NCBI GenBank assembly: GCA_900544595.1
Contig: UQVQ01000006.1
Coordinates: 1-45,521 of the forward strand
Origin: an uncultured Bacillota bacterium
GTDB taxonomy: Bacteria > Bacillota > Clostridia > Christensenellales > UBA1242
Reading direction: 5' to 3'
DNA length: 45,521 nt
Positions 25,814-34,709 of the stretch are shown here, piece after piece. Position numbers and translations under genes: made by a program. Positions within the stretch are counted from its first letter, which is position 1. Each line of letters starts with the position of its first letter. Below the pieces are notes generated by a model, which was given only the letters and a program-made list of their open reading frames with translations, searched no databases and was not told the DNA's origin.

Positions 25814-25843
25814 TTGTAGCACAAAAAGATTTTGTGCTATAAT
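25814..25843 (+). promoter_or_regulatory. ABC transporter promoter with palindromic operator
   Basis: TTGTAG (25814-25819), an 18-nt spacer, TATAAT (25838-25843). Between and overlapping both boxes lies the perfect dyad TAGCACAAAA-AGA-TTTTGTGCTA (25817-25839), a position where a bound repressor would block RNA polymerase. The cognate regulator is not identified. Confidence 0.75.
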
Positions 25844-25864
25844 ATGCTATATTTGGAGGAGAAA

Positions 25865-28432
25865 ATGTTAAGACTTAGCGATATTCATAAACAGTATAAA
25901 ACAGACTCATACACCGTTGATGCTCTTAAAGGAATAAGTTTAGGGTTTAGGAAAAACGAATTTGTTTCAATTCTTGGTCCTTCGGGCTGCGGAAAAACAA
26001 CAATGCTTAACATAATTGGAGGGCTCGATCGCTATTCAAGCGGCGATCTTGTTATCGACGGGAAATCAACAAAGGATTTTAAAGATAGAGATTGGGATAA
26101 CTATCGCAACAAGAAAATTGGCTTTGTTTTTCAATCATATAATTTAATTCCACACTTAACAATTTTGGGGAACGTTGAACTTGCGTTAACAATTTCTGGC
26201 GTTGGGAAAAAAGAAAGAAAAGAAAGAGCAATTGCGGCTCTTAAACGCGTTGGCCTTGAAAATGAAATTAAGAAAAGACCTAATCAACTTTCGGGCGGAC
26301 AAATGCAACGTGTTGCAATTGCACGTGCGCTTGTTAACAATCCGGAAATTTTGCTTGCCGATGAGCCAACAGGCGCGCTCGACATTAAAACAAGCATTGA
26401 AGTTATGGAACTTATTAAAGAAATTTCAAAAGAGCGCCTTGTAATCATGGTCACCCATAACGGCGAACTTGCGCAAAAATATAGCACAAGAATAATCAAT
26501 CTTCTCGATGGCGAAGTTATTGGCGACAGTATGCCATTTTCAAGCGAAGAAGAAAAAATCGAATTAGAAAAAACTAAGCAACAAGAAGTTATAAAAGAAA
26601 TCGAGCAGGGCGGAAAGAAAAAGAAGAAAAAACGAAGCGCAATGAAATTCACAACGGCGCTAAGCCTTTCCTTTAAAAACCTTTTTTCAAAACGTGGCAG
26701 AACGATTTTAACATCTTTTGCGGGAAGCATTGGAATTATTGGAATTGCTCTTGTTCTTTCAATTTCAACGGGGTTCACCTCTTATATTAACCAGCTTCAA
26801 TCCGATGCGCTTGGCGGGAATCCAATAACTGTTTCAACCGCAACAATCGACTACACAAAACTTGCATCTTTCGAAGTTGAAAATGAAAGCAGCGAAGGGG
26901 GCGACAATAATTACATAACTATTTATGAAGGGTCGTTCCAAAAATATGTTAAATATGGACATTATAACTACATAAGCCAAAATTTTGTTGATTATGTTAA
27001 GGCGTTTGAGCAAAAAGACATTGAAAGAGAAGAGAACAAGAAAATTAGTCTTGTTCAATATAACTACTACACACCAATTAAAATTTTGGTTAAACAAAAA
27101 GACAATTCTCTCAAATTAACAGTTAATAAAAACAGTCTTTCAATTCTTTCGGGAACAGGAAAAGGAACGTTCTATGAATCTCTTTCCGACGAAGAGTTTA
27201 TGATGAGTCAATATGATGTTATCTATCAAGCGGAAAACTATTCTGCTTCCGACATCTATGGACTAACTCTTGTTGTTGACAAGGGGAACAAACTTACAAC
27301 AGGAATTTTAAGTGACCTTGGGATAACCCCTGTTGTTAAAGCAGACGGGAACTATGAAAACCTTTCTTTTGAAGATGTTTGCGGCAAGGAATTTAAACTT
27401 GTTTATAACAACGACTACTACACCTACGACAGCGCGAACGATAAATTTTCCATAATCGACGAATCAAATCAAGCCGCGCTTGACGAGCTTTATAACAGCG
27501 AAAGAGTTAAAACTCTTAAAATAACACGAGTTTTGCGCGTTAAGGAAGAAGCAAATGCACAAATTCTTTCAAGCGGCGTTATGTATTCAAGCGAACTTGC
27601 AAAAGAATATCGAGAAAATTGCGAAAACAGTTTGATTGCAACAAAGCAAAAGGAACTTAAAAATTCACAAGAAGGTCAAGAATCTTTCTCGTTCTATGCA
27701 CCTTTAAAAATTGACATAACCGAGTTTAAAGGAATGCCAATGATCCCAGAAAGCTTTCCAACAACAGCGGTTATTGTAAGTTTCCTTGAGAAATCTTTCA
27801 GCACTTCAATTTCAAAAGAAGAAGCATATAATCTTGCGATGCAGCAAATTGGAATAAGCAGCATTCCTCAAAGTATTTCGTTCTACACAAACAGTTTTGA
27901 CGGGAAAAACGAAGTTAAACAAATGATTCAAGACTATAACAAAACCGTCGACTCCGAGGCTCATGAAATTGTTTACAGCGATAATTCCGACGCAATGTTC
28001 TCGATGCTTTCAAGTTTGGTTAACACAATTTCCTATGTTTTAATTGCGTTTGCCGCAATAAGCCTTGTTGTTTCCTCAATTATGATTGGAATCATAACAT
28101 ATGTTTCAGTTATTGAAAGAACAAAAGAAATTGGGGTTCTTCGAAGTCTTGGGGCAAGAAAAATTGACATTGTTAACGTGTTTAACTCCGAAACTTTCAT
28201 AATTGGGCTTTTCGCTGGAATAATTGGAGGAGTTATTTCCTTCATCTTAACCTTCCCAATTAACGCAATTGTTGGGGCGCTTGTTGAAGGGCTTGGAACA
28301 ATTTCCGTTCTGAAATTAACTCACGTTTTAATCTTAACTGGAATAAGTGTTGTTCTTTCGCTTGTTTCTGGGCTTATCCCAGCTCAAATTGCCTCCAAAA
28401 AAGATCCTGTTGTTGCCTTAAGAACAGAATAA
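25865..28432 (+). CDS. MacB/LolCDE-like ABC transporter, fused ATPase and FtsX-type permease, 855 aa
   Basis: An ATP-binding domain is fused to a permease. The ATPase (~1-225) has Walker A GPSGCGKT (~38), Q-loop VFQSYNLIPHLT, signature LSGGQMQRVAIARALV (~142) and Walker B LLADEPTGALD. After a Lys-rich linker come a first membrane helix (~285-305, SIGIIGIALVLSIS), a large extracytoplasmic domain (~310-700) and three C-terminal FtsX helices (~720-850). This layout belongs to the group that exports peptides or drives envelope mechanotransmission rather than small solutes. The start is set at MLRLSDIHK because TTGGAGGAGAAA directly precedes it; the upstream in-frame start at 25832 lies inside the operator. 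It is monocistronic with its own terminator. Confidence 0.93.
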   Translation: MLRLSDIHKQYKTDSYTVDALKGISLGFRKNEFVSILGPSGCGKTTMLNIIGGLDRYSSGDLVIDGKSTKDFKDRDWDNYRNKKIGFVFQSYNLIPHLTILGNVELALTISGVGKKERKERAIAALKRVGLENEIKKRPNQLSGGQMQRVAIARALVNNPEILLADEPTGALDIKTSIEVMELIKEISKERLVIMVTHNGELAQKYSTRIINLLDGEVIGDSMPFSSEEEKIELEKTKQQEVIKEIEQGGKKKKKKRSAMKFTTALSLSFKNLFSKRGRTILTSFAGSIGIIGIALVLSISTGFTSYINQLQSDALGGNPITVSTATIDYTKLASFEVENESSEGGDNNYITIYEGSFQKYVKYGHYNYISQNFVDYVKAFEQKDIEREENKKISLVQYNYYTPIKILVKQKDNSLKLTVNKNSLSILSGTGKGTFYESLSDEEFMMSQYDVIYQAENYSASDIYGLTLVVDKGNKLTTGILSDLGITPVVKADGNYENLSFEDVCGKEFKLVYNNDYYTYDSANDKFSIIDESNQAALDELYNSERVKTLKITRVLRVKEEANAQILSSGVMYSSELAKEYRENCENSLIATKQKELKNSQEGQESFSFYAPLKIDITEFKGMPMIPESFPTTAVIVSFLEKSFSTSISKEEAYNLAMQQIGISSIPQSISFYTNSFDGKNEVKQMIQDYNKTVDSEAHEIVYSDNSDAMFSMLSSLVNTISYVLIAFAAISLVVSSIMIGIITYVSVIERTKEIGVLRSLGARKIDIVNVFNSETFIIGLFAGIIGGVISFILTFPINAIVGALVEGLGTISVLKLTHVLILTGISVVLSLVSGLIPAQIASKKDPVVALRTE

Positions 28433-28442
28433 TTGGTTTAGT

Positions 28443-28479
28443 AAAAAAAGGAATTTCAATTTTGAAGTTCCTTTTTTTT
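28443..28479 (+). terminator. Terminator of the ABC transporter gene
   Basis: AAAAAAAGGAA / TTCCTTTTTTTT stem-loop with a T run, 10 nt after the stop. Confidence 0.85.
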
Positions 28480-28564
28480 GCTTAAATTTAACCTTAAGAA
28501 ACTCTGTTTTAAACAACTTTCACAAGGTTTAATTGCTTTGCAACCTTTAAAATGATTATTTAAT

Positions 28565-28639
28565 TGGCTGGGGTGCTAGGATTCGAACCTAGGAATGCGG
28601 GAGTCAGAGTCCCGTGCCTTACCGCTTGGCGACACCCCA
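28565..28639 (-). tRNA. tRNA-Gln (anticodon CTG)
   Basis: 75-nt minus-strand gene with acceptor TGGGGTG/CACCCCA, discriminator G and an encoded CCA, D-arm TCGCCAAGCGGTAAGGC, anticodon loop CTCTGAC (anticodon CUG) and T-arm GGTTCGAATCC. The TGGGGT(G) acceptor start is typical of glutamine tRNAs. Confidence 0.96.
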
Positions 28640-28808
28640 AAGCTATTTTTTGCTTTAAAGATTTAGTTCTTTTTGCGATTTAAAATATACCACACTAAAA
28701 ATTTAATGTCAATTTATTGATAAGCCCATTCTTTAAAATTTCTTTTATATCAAATGATTTTGTTTATTTTTTAAATTATGATATATATTAACTTATAAGA
28801 GGTAACAA

Positions 28809-31307
28809 ATGAAAAGTTTTAAAAAGGTTTTTGTAACTTCATTTTTATGTTTAATTTTCGTTTTTTCGGCTGCGCTCTTTGCAACCTTTTCAAATTATGG
28901 CCAAGTTTTTGCGGAAGAAGGAACTTTGGAGGGCGCGGGAACAAGCGAAAATCCATATTTAATTTCAAGCGTTTCCAACTTGGAACTTTTCCGAAATGAG
29001 GTTAACACAGGAAATCCGGCATATATTAACGGTTTCTTTAAACTTGAAAAAAGCCTTAATCTTAAAGACATTGAAAGTTGGATTCCAATTGGAAATGGGA
29101 ATGCGTTTAAAGGAACTTTCGAAGGAAACGGAAAAACAATTGACAACATCAACCTTAAAGACGGAAATTCTCTTGGGCTTTTTGGAAATTTGGAAAACGC
29201 GAGAATTTCAAACCTTGGGATAAGCGTTAATGTTGTTCTTTCGGAAGAAAATAACGAAGGCGTTATAACTCCAAATTCTCAAAAAATTGTTGGAGGATTT
29301 GCTGGAATTGCCGTTAACTCAGAAATTTTTGCATCGTATTCCAAATTTAATTTTCAAGCTTCAAGAATAACAAGGATGCCAGAATCTCGCGCCCTTGAGT
29401 TCTACACCAAAATTGAAGGAAGCGAACTTGTTGAGGAAGACGAGCAAATAACCTACGAATATGAAACATATTCCTACATGGGCGAATTAACTGTTGGAGC
29501 AGTTGTTGGAAAAGCAGTTGGCTCAACAATTTCAAATTCCTATTCCGTTCCTTCGCTTATAATCTATCAAGACGGAACAAACACGGTTTCTTCGTTCTTT
29601 GGCGGAATTGTTGGCTGGGCAAAAGGCGGAACAGTTGAAAATGTTTATGTTGCTCCAACCGACGCTCCTGTTTCTGTTATTTCTTCAAAAAACGGAAACC
29701 TTCAAGCAGTTGACGCAAAAGACGCACCAATTGTTATTAACACAAGCAAAGACGCGTCAAGCGCAGTAACTTTTGGCGGAATTGTTGGCCTTGCAACTGA
29801 AGGTGAATTAACTGTTCGAAACACGCTCTTCTCTTCCGTTCTTGCATCTCTTTCAAAAGCAAAATTAACTCGCGGCGGAATTATTGGTCAAATTTCAACA
29901 AACAGTTCGGATTGGCCTCGCCAAGTTATGTATGGAAAATATTTAAGCATTGCAAATGCGCAGGCAAATATTATGAGTTTCTCAAGCGGAATTGGAAATG
30001 GCGCGGAAGTTGGCTATTCTCTTAATTCAAGCGTTAGCGCAACAAACGCAGTCCCAACTCAAACAATGTTCTTCAAGCCAGGGGCTTGGGACGAGTTCCG
30101 CCCTTGGAGCGAAGACATTTGGAAAGTTAATACCTCAATCATAACTTCAATGGGTTATTATTTCCCAGCGCTCCAAAAATTTGCTTCGTTCACCATAACA
30201 ATAACCGGAAGCAAAGAAGTTGCCTACACAATTTCAAACACCTATTTAAGCGGATATTACACGTTGCAACTTGACGGAATAACGGGAAAATCCTATCAAT
30301 ACACAGCAGGGCAAGAAGTTAGAATTATTGCAACTTTCTATAACGAGGCGGGAAACCCTCTTCGCGATTTCAAAAACTATTTCAAATTCACAAATTGGCT
30401 TTTTGGAAAATCGTCGGTTGCCGCTTTAAACTATGACGGCGAAAGCACTTCGCAAGATGGATATAATGTTACATTAGACCCTCAAAATGGAAGAACAACA
30501 ATTTCCTTTATTGCGTCTTCCCAAACCGAAGGAAACTATGATGTTAAAATTAAAGGAAATCCTGTAACTGTTAATGTAAGTTTCAGAAATGCCGAAACAA
30601 ATGCAAAACAGGAAAATATTGGTCGAATCACCAAAAAAATTGGAAATAACGTTGAAACGTTTGTTGAAGATTTCTCGTTTGTTGTTGATGAATATTTAAG
30701 CAAAGAGGCAATAACCTTAACTGCCGATTCAAGCGAAAATTTGGAATATATTTTTGCAAACAATTGGACAGACGGAAATTTAACATCTCAAAAAACAATT
30801 AACAAAACAATCATTGTTGAACTTAATAATGGCGAAAAATCTTCAAGTTCAAGATTCTATCCAACAGTTGTTTCAACCTCAAGCGGGCTTGTTGCTTCTG
30901 TTGTTGCCTATTTCTCAAACAACACATTTCCTCTTTCGGTTTCAATTAAAGGGGAAGGTCAAATCAAACTTAATTCTGGGGAAGAAATTTCCTCAATAAG
31001 CGAAAGAATAATTAACGGAACAACAATCAACCTTGAAGCTGTCCCAAGCGAAGGAATGCAGTTTGTTGGCTGGTTTAATGGCGAAGAAGAGTTGTCAAAA
31101 GAAACAATCTACGAATTCGTGTTAACCGAAGAAACTTTAATTGAAGCGCGTTTCGAAAAAATTCCAGAAGAAAAAAGCGGGCTTCCTTGGTGGGGCATAA
31201 CATTGATTGTTGGAATTCCAGTTCTTGCAGCGCTAATAACAACAATTGTTATTGTTAAGGTTAAAGGAAATTCAAGAAGAGGCTATCGAAAAAATTATAA
31301 ATTTTAA
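28809..31307 (+). CDS. Membrane-anchored GLUG/InlB-type surface protein, 832 aa
   Basis: Exported protein with an N-terminal signal (~7-30, ending NYGQVFAEE) and a C-terminal membrane helix (~793-815) followed by a basic tail (RRGYRKNYKF), so it is anchored in the membrane. The ectodomain opens with GAGTSENPYLIS, the same GxGTxxNPY signature that starts modules in the 1941-aa giant, followed by KGTFEGNGKTI and GLUG-like repeats (GGIVGWAKGGTVENVYV, GGIVGLATEGELTV). The C-terminal ectodomain ends with a repeat of the InlB-like 'bacterial repeat' type (EGMQFVGWFNGEE...LIEARFE). AAGAGGTAACAA precedes the ATG. It stands upstream of the pilin-like genes and VirD4. Confidence 0.87.
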   Translation: MKSFKKVFVTSFLCLIFVFSAALFATFSNYGQVFAEEGTLEGAGTSENPYLISSVSNLELFRNEVNTGNPAYINGFFKLEKSLNLKDIESWIPIGNGNAFKGTFEGNGKTIDNINLKDGNSLGLFGNLENARISNLGISVNVVLSEENNEGVITPNSQKIVGGFAGIAVNSEIFASYSKFNFQASRITRMPESRALEFYTKIEGSELVEEDEQITYEYETYSYMGELTVGAVVGKAVGSTISNSYSVPSLIIYQDGTNTVSSFFGGIVGWAKGGTVENVYVAPTDAPVSVISSKNGNLQAVDAKDAPIVINTSKDASSAVTFGGIVGLATEGELTVRNTLFSSVLASLSKAKLTRGGIIGQISTNSSDWPRQVMYGKYLSIANAQANIMSFSSGIGNGAEVGYSLNSSVSATNAVPTQTMFFKPGAWDEFRPWSEDIWKVNTSIITSMGYYFPALQKFASFTITITGSKEVAYTISNTYLSGYYTLQLDGITGKSYQYTAGQEVRIIATFYNEAGNPLRDFKNYFKFTNWLFGKSSVAALNYDGESTSQDGYNVTLDPQNGRTTISFIASSQTEGNYDVKIKGNPVTVNVSFRNAETNAKQENIGRITKKIGNNVETFVEDFSFVVDEYLSKEAITLTADSSENLEYIFANNWTDGNLTSQKTINKTIIVELNNGEKSSSSRFYPTVVSTSSGLVASVVAYFSNNTFPLSVSIKGEGQIKLNSGEEISSISERIINGTTINLEAVPSEGMQFVGWFNGEEELSKETIYEFVLTEETLIEARFEKIPEEKSGLPWWGITLIVGIPVLAALITTIVIVKVKGNSRRGYRKNYKF

Positions 31308-31464
31308 TTAACAATAAAATAAAAATAATTAAAAAAATTATGTAAATTTGTTTTGAAAATAAAAAAATATATGTTATTCTTTTCTTGTAAGTAACAAAGC
31401 TTGGGGAAAGTATATAAAAAAAATTATTGTATATCCTAAGATAAAGTTAACTTGGAGGTGAAAA

Positions 31465-31830
31465 ATGTTTCAAATAGCAAGTATGTTTATGAGATTTATG
31501 GGGAGTGAAGCCTTCTGGAAAAAATGGTACCCAAATGCAGATGCAGATAAAATTAACAAACTTGAAACGCAATTTGGATGGGTTGAAACAGTTTATAGTT
31601 CAATTATGACAATTCTTGTTCCAATTCTTGCAATTGTTGCGGCAGCAGGCATCGTTTGGGCAATCGTTCTTGGAGTCCAAATGGCAAGAGCAGATTCTTC
31701 CGACAAACGCGAAGAAGTTAAGAAAAGACTTATCGGTTTGGTTGTTGGAATTGCAATCCTTGTTGTTTTAATTCTCTTCTTCACAACATTGTTCCCAGTA
31801 ATTCTTCAATCTTTAATTACATTCGAATAA
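31465..31830 (+). CDS. TrbC/VirB2-like two-helix pilin-like protein, 121 aa
   Basis: Small membrane protein with two helices (~45-68 and ~88-112) joined by the basic, polar loop VQMARADSSDKREEVKKRLIG. This helix-loop-helix resembles the pilin-like (VirB2/TrbC) subunits of Gram-positive type IV secretion systems. Unlike typical VirB2, there is no signal peptide; instead a ~40-residue N-terminal segment contains FWKKWYPNADADKINKLETQFGWV. AACTTGGAGGTGAAAA precedes the ATG. It has its own terminator. The 32063 protein is a clear paralogue. The family assignment is by architecture, not by a decisive motif. Confidence 0.75.
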   Translation: MFQIASMFMRFMGSEAFWKKWYPNADADKINKLETQFGWVETVYSSIMTILVPILAIVAAAGIVWAIVLGVQMARADSSDKREEVKKRLIGLVVGIAILVVLILFFTTLFPVILQSLITFE

Positions 31831-31849
31831 AAAATATAAATTAAAGAAT

Positions 31850-31876
31850 AAAAACCCGGAAAATTCCGGGTTTTTT
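31850..31876 (+). terminator. Terminator between the two pilin-like genes
   Basis: AAAACCCGGA-AAAT-TCCGGGTTTT hairpin with a T run, 20 nt after the 31465 gene stop. It separates expression of the two paralogues. Confidence 0.88.
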
Positions 31877-31962
31877 ATTTTTAAAAAATTAAACAAAAAA
31901 ATAAAAAATTTTTTATTTCATTTTAGTTGATTTTTTTATTTATTTAATATAAAATGAAAAAT

Positions 31963-32038
31963 GTAAGAATTCTTACAAAATCGCATCAGGATATATATTA
32001 ATTCTTACAATAAAAAGAGAAAATATAAGAATTCTAAC
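31963..32038. repeat. Repeated AAGAATTCTTAC motif upstream of the second pilin-like gene
   Basis: The perfect palindrome GTAAGAATTCTTAC at 31963-31976 is followed by TAATTCTTACAA (31999-32010) and TAAGAATTCTAAC (32026-32038). Each site is followed by ACAAAAT or ACAATA. Three related sites in 76 bp next to a gene start look like operators for a dimeric regulator. Confidence 0.6.
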
Positions 32039-32062
32039 AAAATTTGCAAAGGGGAGGAAATT

Positions 32063-32584
32063 ATGATGATGTTTAATATCTCAAGATTTTGCATCAATTT
32101 TTTAAGCGGGAATTTACTTGCGGCGGTTACGTTAACAGACGGAATGCGGGAATTTTGGAGAAATTGGTATGGAAAAGAAATGACCGACGCAAAAATTCAA
32201 GAAATTGAGGCCGAGTTTGGTTGGGTTAGACAAATTGTTGAAGCCATTAAAACAATTTTAGTTCCTGTTCTAGCAATTGTTGCAGCGGCGGGAGTTATTT
32301 GGGCAATTGTTCTTGGGGTTCAAATGGCAAGGGCAGATTCAACAGATAGACGTGAAGAATGTAAGAAGAGACTTATTGGTCTTATTGTTGGAATTGTGGT
32401 TTTAGTTGTTGTTATGATGTTCTTCTTGTTCTTGTTCCCAACAATTATGAAATCAATGCTTAACATAAACCCAGACGGAACAGTTGGAAAGCAAACAACG
32501 GGCGGAACAACTGGGGGAGGCACATCAGGAGGAACATCTGGCGGTGGGGCTTCTTCAAAACCTTCACAATCACTATTTAATTAA
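32063..32584 (+). CDS. TrbC/VirB2-like two-helix pilin-like protein with Gly/Thr-rich tail, 173 aa
   Basis: Paralogue of the 31465 protein: both share FW(K/R)(K/N)WYxxxxxxxKI near the N terminus, TILVPVLAIVAAAGxxWAIVLGVQMARADS in the first helix and loop, and KRLIGLxVGI in the second helix. This copy adds an N-terminal hydrophobic stretch (~8-24) and a flexible C-terminal tail (TTGGTTGGGTSGGTSGGGASS) with no counterpart in the shorter one. GCAAAGGGGAGGAAATT precedes the ATG. It lies behind the AAGAATTCTTAC repeats and ends at its own terminator, 120 nt before VirD4. Confidence 0.75.
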   Translation: MMMFNISRFCINFLSGNLLAAVTLTDGMREFWRNWYGKEMTDAKIQEIEAEFGWVRQIVEAIKTILVPVLAIVAAAGVIWAIVLGVQMARADSTDRREECKKRLIGLIVGIVVLVVVMMFFLFLFPTIMKSMLNINPDGTVGKQTTGGTTGGGTSGGTSGGGASSKPSQSLFN

Positions 32585-32597
32585 ACACTTAAATAAA

Positions 32598-32627
32598 AAA
32601 CTTGAACATTCAGTTCAAGTTTTTTTG
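32598..32627 (+). terminator. Terminator after the second pilin-like gene
   Basis: ACTTGAAC-ATTCA-GTTCAAGT hairpin followed by seven T residues, 16 nt after the stop. Confidence 0.88.
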
Positions 32628-32648
32628 TTTTCCAAACGGTTTTTTTGT

Positions 32649-32676
32649 TTGCAAAACATAGAAAATTATATATAAT
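32649..32676 (+). promoter_or_regulatory. Promoter for the VirD4-like gene
   Basis: TTGCAA (32649-32654), a 16-nt spacer and TATAAT (32671-32676). The predicted leader of ~24 nt holds AGGGAGAG, which is best spaced for an out-of-frame ATG at 32697 rather than for the VirD4 ATG at 32707. Confidence 0.6.
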
Positions 32677-32706
32677 AAAGTTATATAGGGAGAGAAATGT
32701 TAAAAT

Positions 32707-34659
32707 ATGAAAAAATATTGGCCACTTATCTTAATTGTTATCATTGGAGTTGTTGGAACTGTTGTCGGCTTAATGGTTAACGGAACAATTGGAATTGCCA
32801 TTGGCGTTGGGGGCGGCGCGCTTGTTTTGCTCTATTGGCTTTCAAAAGTTTTAAAACCAGACAGTTCTTCAAAAGCAAGCGGAATGGGAACAACCGCTTC
32901 GGGCGAAAAAATTTCGCAATACTACGACGCTCGCTTCATTAAAGAAAGCGAACTTCTTTCCGAGCCAAGATTCAATCCTTGCACATGGTCAACATTAAAA
33001 AATGTTAAAAAAGACGGAATTGTTATTCGAAGCCGCGAAAAAAACGGAAAACTTTTAATCAATCTTTACGACCCAATCCACACAATGATTATTGGAACAA
33101 CGGGGTCTGGTAAAACTCAAACCTACATTAACCCTTCAATTCGAATTCTCTCACAAATTGGTTCAAAACCTTGTTTAGTTATAACCGACCCAAAAGGGGA
33201 AGTCTATCGCGATAACGCGCTTCAACTTAAAGATGCGGGCTATCGAATTTCTGTTCTCGATTTAAGAAATCCATATGCGTCAACGCGTTGGAATCCAATG
33301 GACAACGCATTTGTTCAATATCACCGCGCAAGAAATATGATTAAAGAGGTTAAAGTTCACCGCGGCGATTCGCCAAAAAACTATAAACTTAAAATGGCAT
33401 CAAGCCCAAAAGAATATGGCGAAGAATGGTATGAATTCAACCGCACGGCGTATAGCTTTAAAGAGCAACTTCGAGGCGACCTTGAAGCCCGCGCGCAAGA
33501 ACTTCGCGATAATGCCGAAAACGAACTTCGTGAAATTGCATCTGCAATTGTTCCAATTGAAAGCAAAACAGATGCTTCATGGGAAAGAGGTGCGCAAGAT
33601 TTCATATATGGAATTATGCTTGCTATGCTTGAAGACAGCCTTGACCCAGAACTTGGAATGACAAGAGAAAAATATAACTTCTATAACATGGCAAAAATTG
33701 CAACCTACAAGGATAGCGACCCAGATAATCCATTTGGAACTCTTCGAAACTATTGCAGTTATCGTGATAAATTTTCGAAAGTTGGAGCATTAACATCAAC
33801 CGCAATTAACAACGCTCCAAACACAACCCGTTCCTATATGGGTGTTCTTATGAGCCGAATTTCAATTTTCCAAGACGCCGGAATTTGCTATGCAACAAGT
33901 TTCAGCGACCTTTCATTCGACGATTTCACCGACCAACCAACTGCATTTTTTATTAAAGTTCCAGACGAAAAAGAAAGTCGTCACTGCATTGCAACGATGT
34001 GTATTTCCCAACTTTATAAGAAACTTGTTGAACGCGCAAGCGAAACCGAGAAACTTCGTCTTCCAAGAAACGTTTATTTTATGCTTGACGAGTTTGCCAA
34101 CTTACCAAAGATTGAGAAAATGGACAGTATGGTTACGGTTGGCCGCTCAAGAGGAATTTTCTTTTCGCTTGTTGTTCAATCCTACAGTCAACTTGACAAT
34201 AAATATGGGAAAGAAGCGTCGGAAACAATTCGTTCAAACTGCAACATTCAAATCTTTATTGGAACAGAAGACCAAAAAACCAGAGAGGAATTTTCAAAAA
34301 TGTGTGGGGATGTTTCAATTGAAACCGAAACAACTTCAACAAGCAAGAATGACGGGGGAGAAGGCGGAGGCGGAACAAATAAAACTCGTCAAGCCCAACG
34401 TCAAACAAGACCTCTTATCTATCCATATGAACTTGGTCAACTTGACAAATTTAATGTTGTTGTTAAAATTTTCAAGGAAAATCCAATTAAAACCCCAATG
34501 ACACCTTTCTATGCAACTCCACAGTTTGATAAGCGTCAAGCCCCAGAAGAATATGCTCCTTCTCGCTCTCTTAACGAAGACAAGATTTATTACGACATTA
34601 ACATAAGAAACAGAAAGGTTATGAAAAGCAGCACAGGATTTGACGATTTTGATTTTTAA
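32707..34659 (+). CDS. VirD4/TraG-type type IV secretion coupling ATPase, 650 aa
   Basis: Membrane ATPase that recruits DNA-protein or protein substrates to type IV secretion channels. It has two N-terminal membrane helices (~5-24 and 27-46), Walker A GTTGSGKT (~130-137), DPKGEVYRDN, an NPMDN segment, Walker B YFMLDEFANLPKI (~458) and VVQSYSQLDNKYG. It belongs with the Gram-positive VirD4/TraG group used by conjugative elements. It follows the two pilin-like genes, but no relaxase, VirB4 ATPase or VirB6 appears in the window. The Shine-Dalgarno is ~14 nt from this ATG, an unusually long spacing. A Gly/Glu-rich insert (DGGEGGGGTNKT, ~550) near the C terminus is unusual. Confidence 0.93.
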   Translation: MKKYWPLILIVIIGVVGTVVGLMVNGTIGIAIGVGGGALVLLYWLSKVLKPDSSSKASGMGTTASGEKISQYYDARFIKESELLSEPRFNPCTWSTLKNVKKDGIVIRSREKNGKLLINLYDPIHTMIIGTTGSGKTQTYINPSIRILSQIGSKPCLVITDPKGEVYRDNALQLKDAGYRISVLDLRNPYASTRWNPMDNAFVQYHRARNMIKEVKVHRGDSPKNYKLKMASSPKEYGEEWYEFNRTAYSFKEQLRGDLEARAQELRDNAENELREIASAIVPIESKTDASWERGAQDFIYGIMLAMLEDSLDPELGMTREKYNFYNMAKIATYKDSDPDNPFGTLRNYCSYRDKFSKVGALTSTAINNAPNTTRSYMGVLMSRISIFQDAGICYATSFSDLSFDDFTDQPTAFFIKVPDEKESRHCIATMCISQLYKKLVERASETEKLRLPRNVYFMLDEFANLPKIEKMDSMVTVGRSRGIFFSLVVQSYSQLDNKYGKEASETIRSNCNIQIFIGTEDQKTREEFSKMCGDVSIETETTSTSKNDGGEGGGGTNKTRQAQRQTRPLIYPYELGQLDKFNVVVKIFKENPIKTPMTPFYATPQFDKRQAPEEYAPSRSLNEDKIYYDINIRNRKVMKSSTGFDDFDF

Positions 34660-34668
34660 ATTACGATT

Positions 34669-34694
34669 AAGCGCTTGACAAAAGCGCTTTTTTG
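34669..34694 (+). terminator. Terminator of the VirD4-like gene
   Basis: AAGCGC-TTGACAAAA-GCGCTT hairpin with six T residues. Its loop contains the TTGACA -35 box of the next gene. Confidence 0.8.
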
Positions 34695-34703
34695 TTTGAT
34701 AAT
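34675..34703 (+). promoter_or_regulatory. Leaderless promoter inside the VirD4 terminator
   Basis: TTGACA (34675-34680), a 17-nt spacer and GATAAT (34698-34703), then 6 nt and the ATG at 34710. The -35 box is in the terminator loop and the spacer covers the right arm and T run. No Shine-Dalgarno precedes the ATG. Confidence 0.75.
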
Positions 34704-34709
34704 ATAAGT

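Noticed and set aside
25609..25824. 71-aa minus-strand ORF between the exonuclease and ABC genes
   Set aside because: It spans two terminator hairpins and lacks a ribosome binding site.
31387..31464. Possible riboswitch in the leader of the first pilin-like gene
   Set aside because: A small ATATAC-type stem and a GGGG stretch are present, but no known riboswitch core could be recognised.
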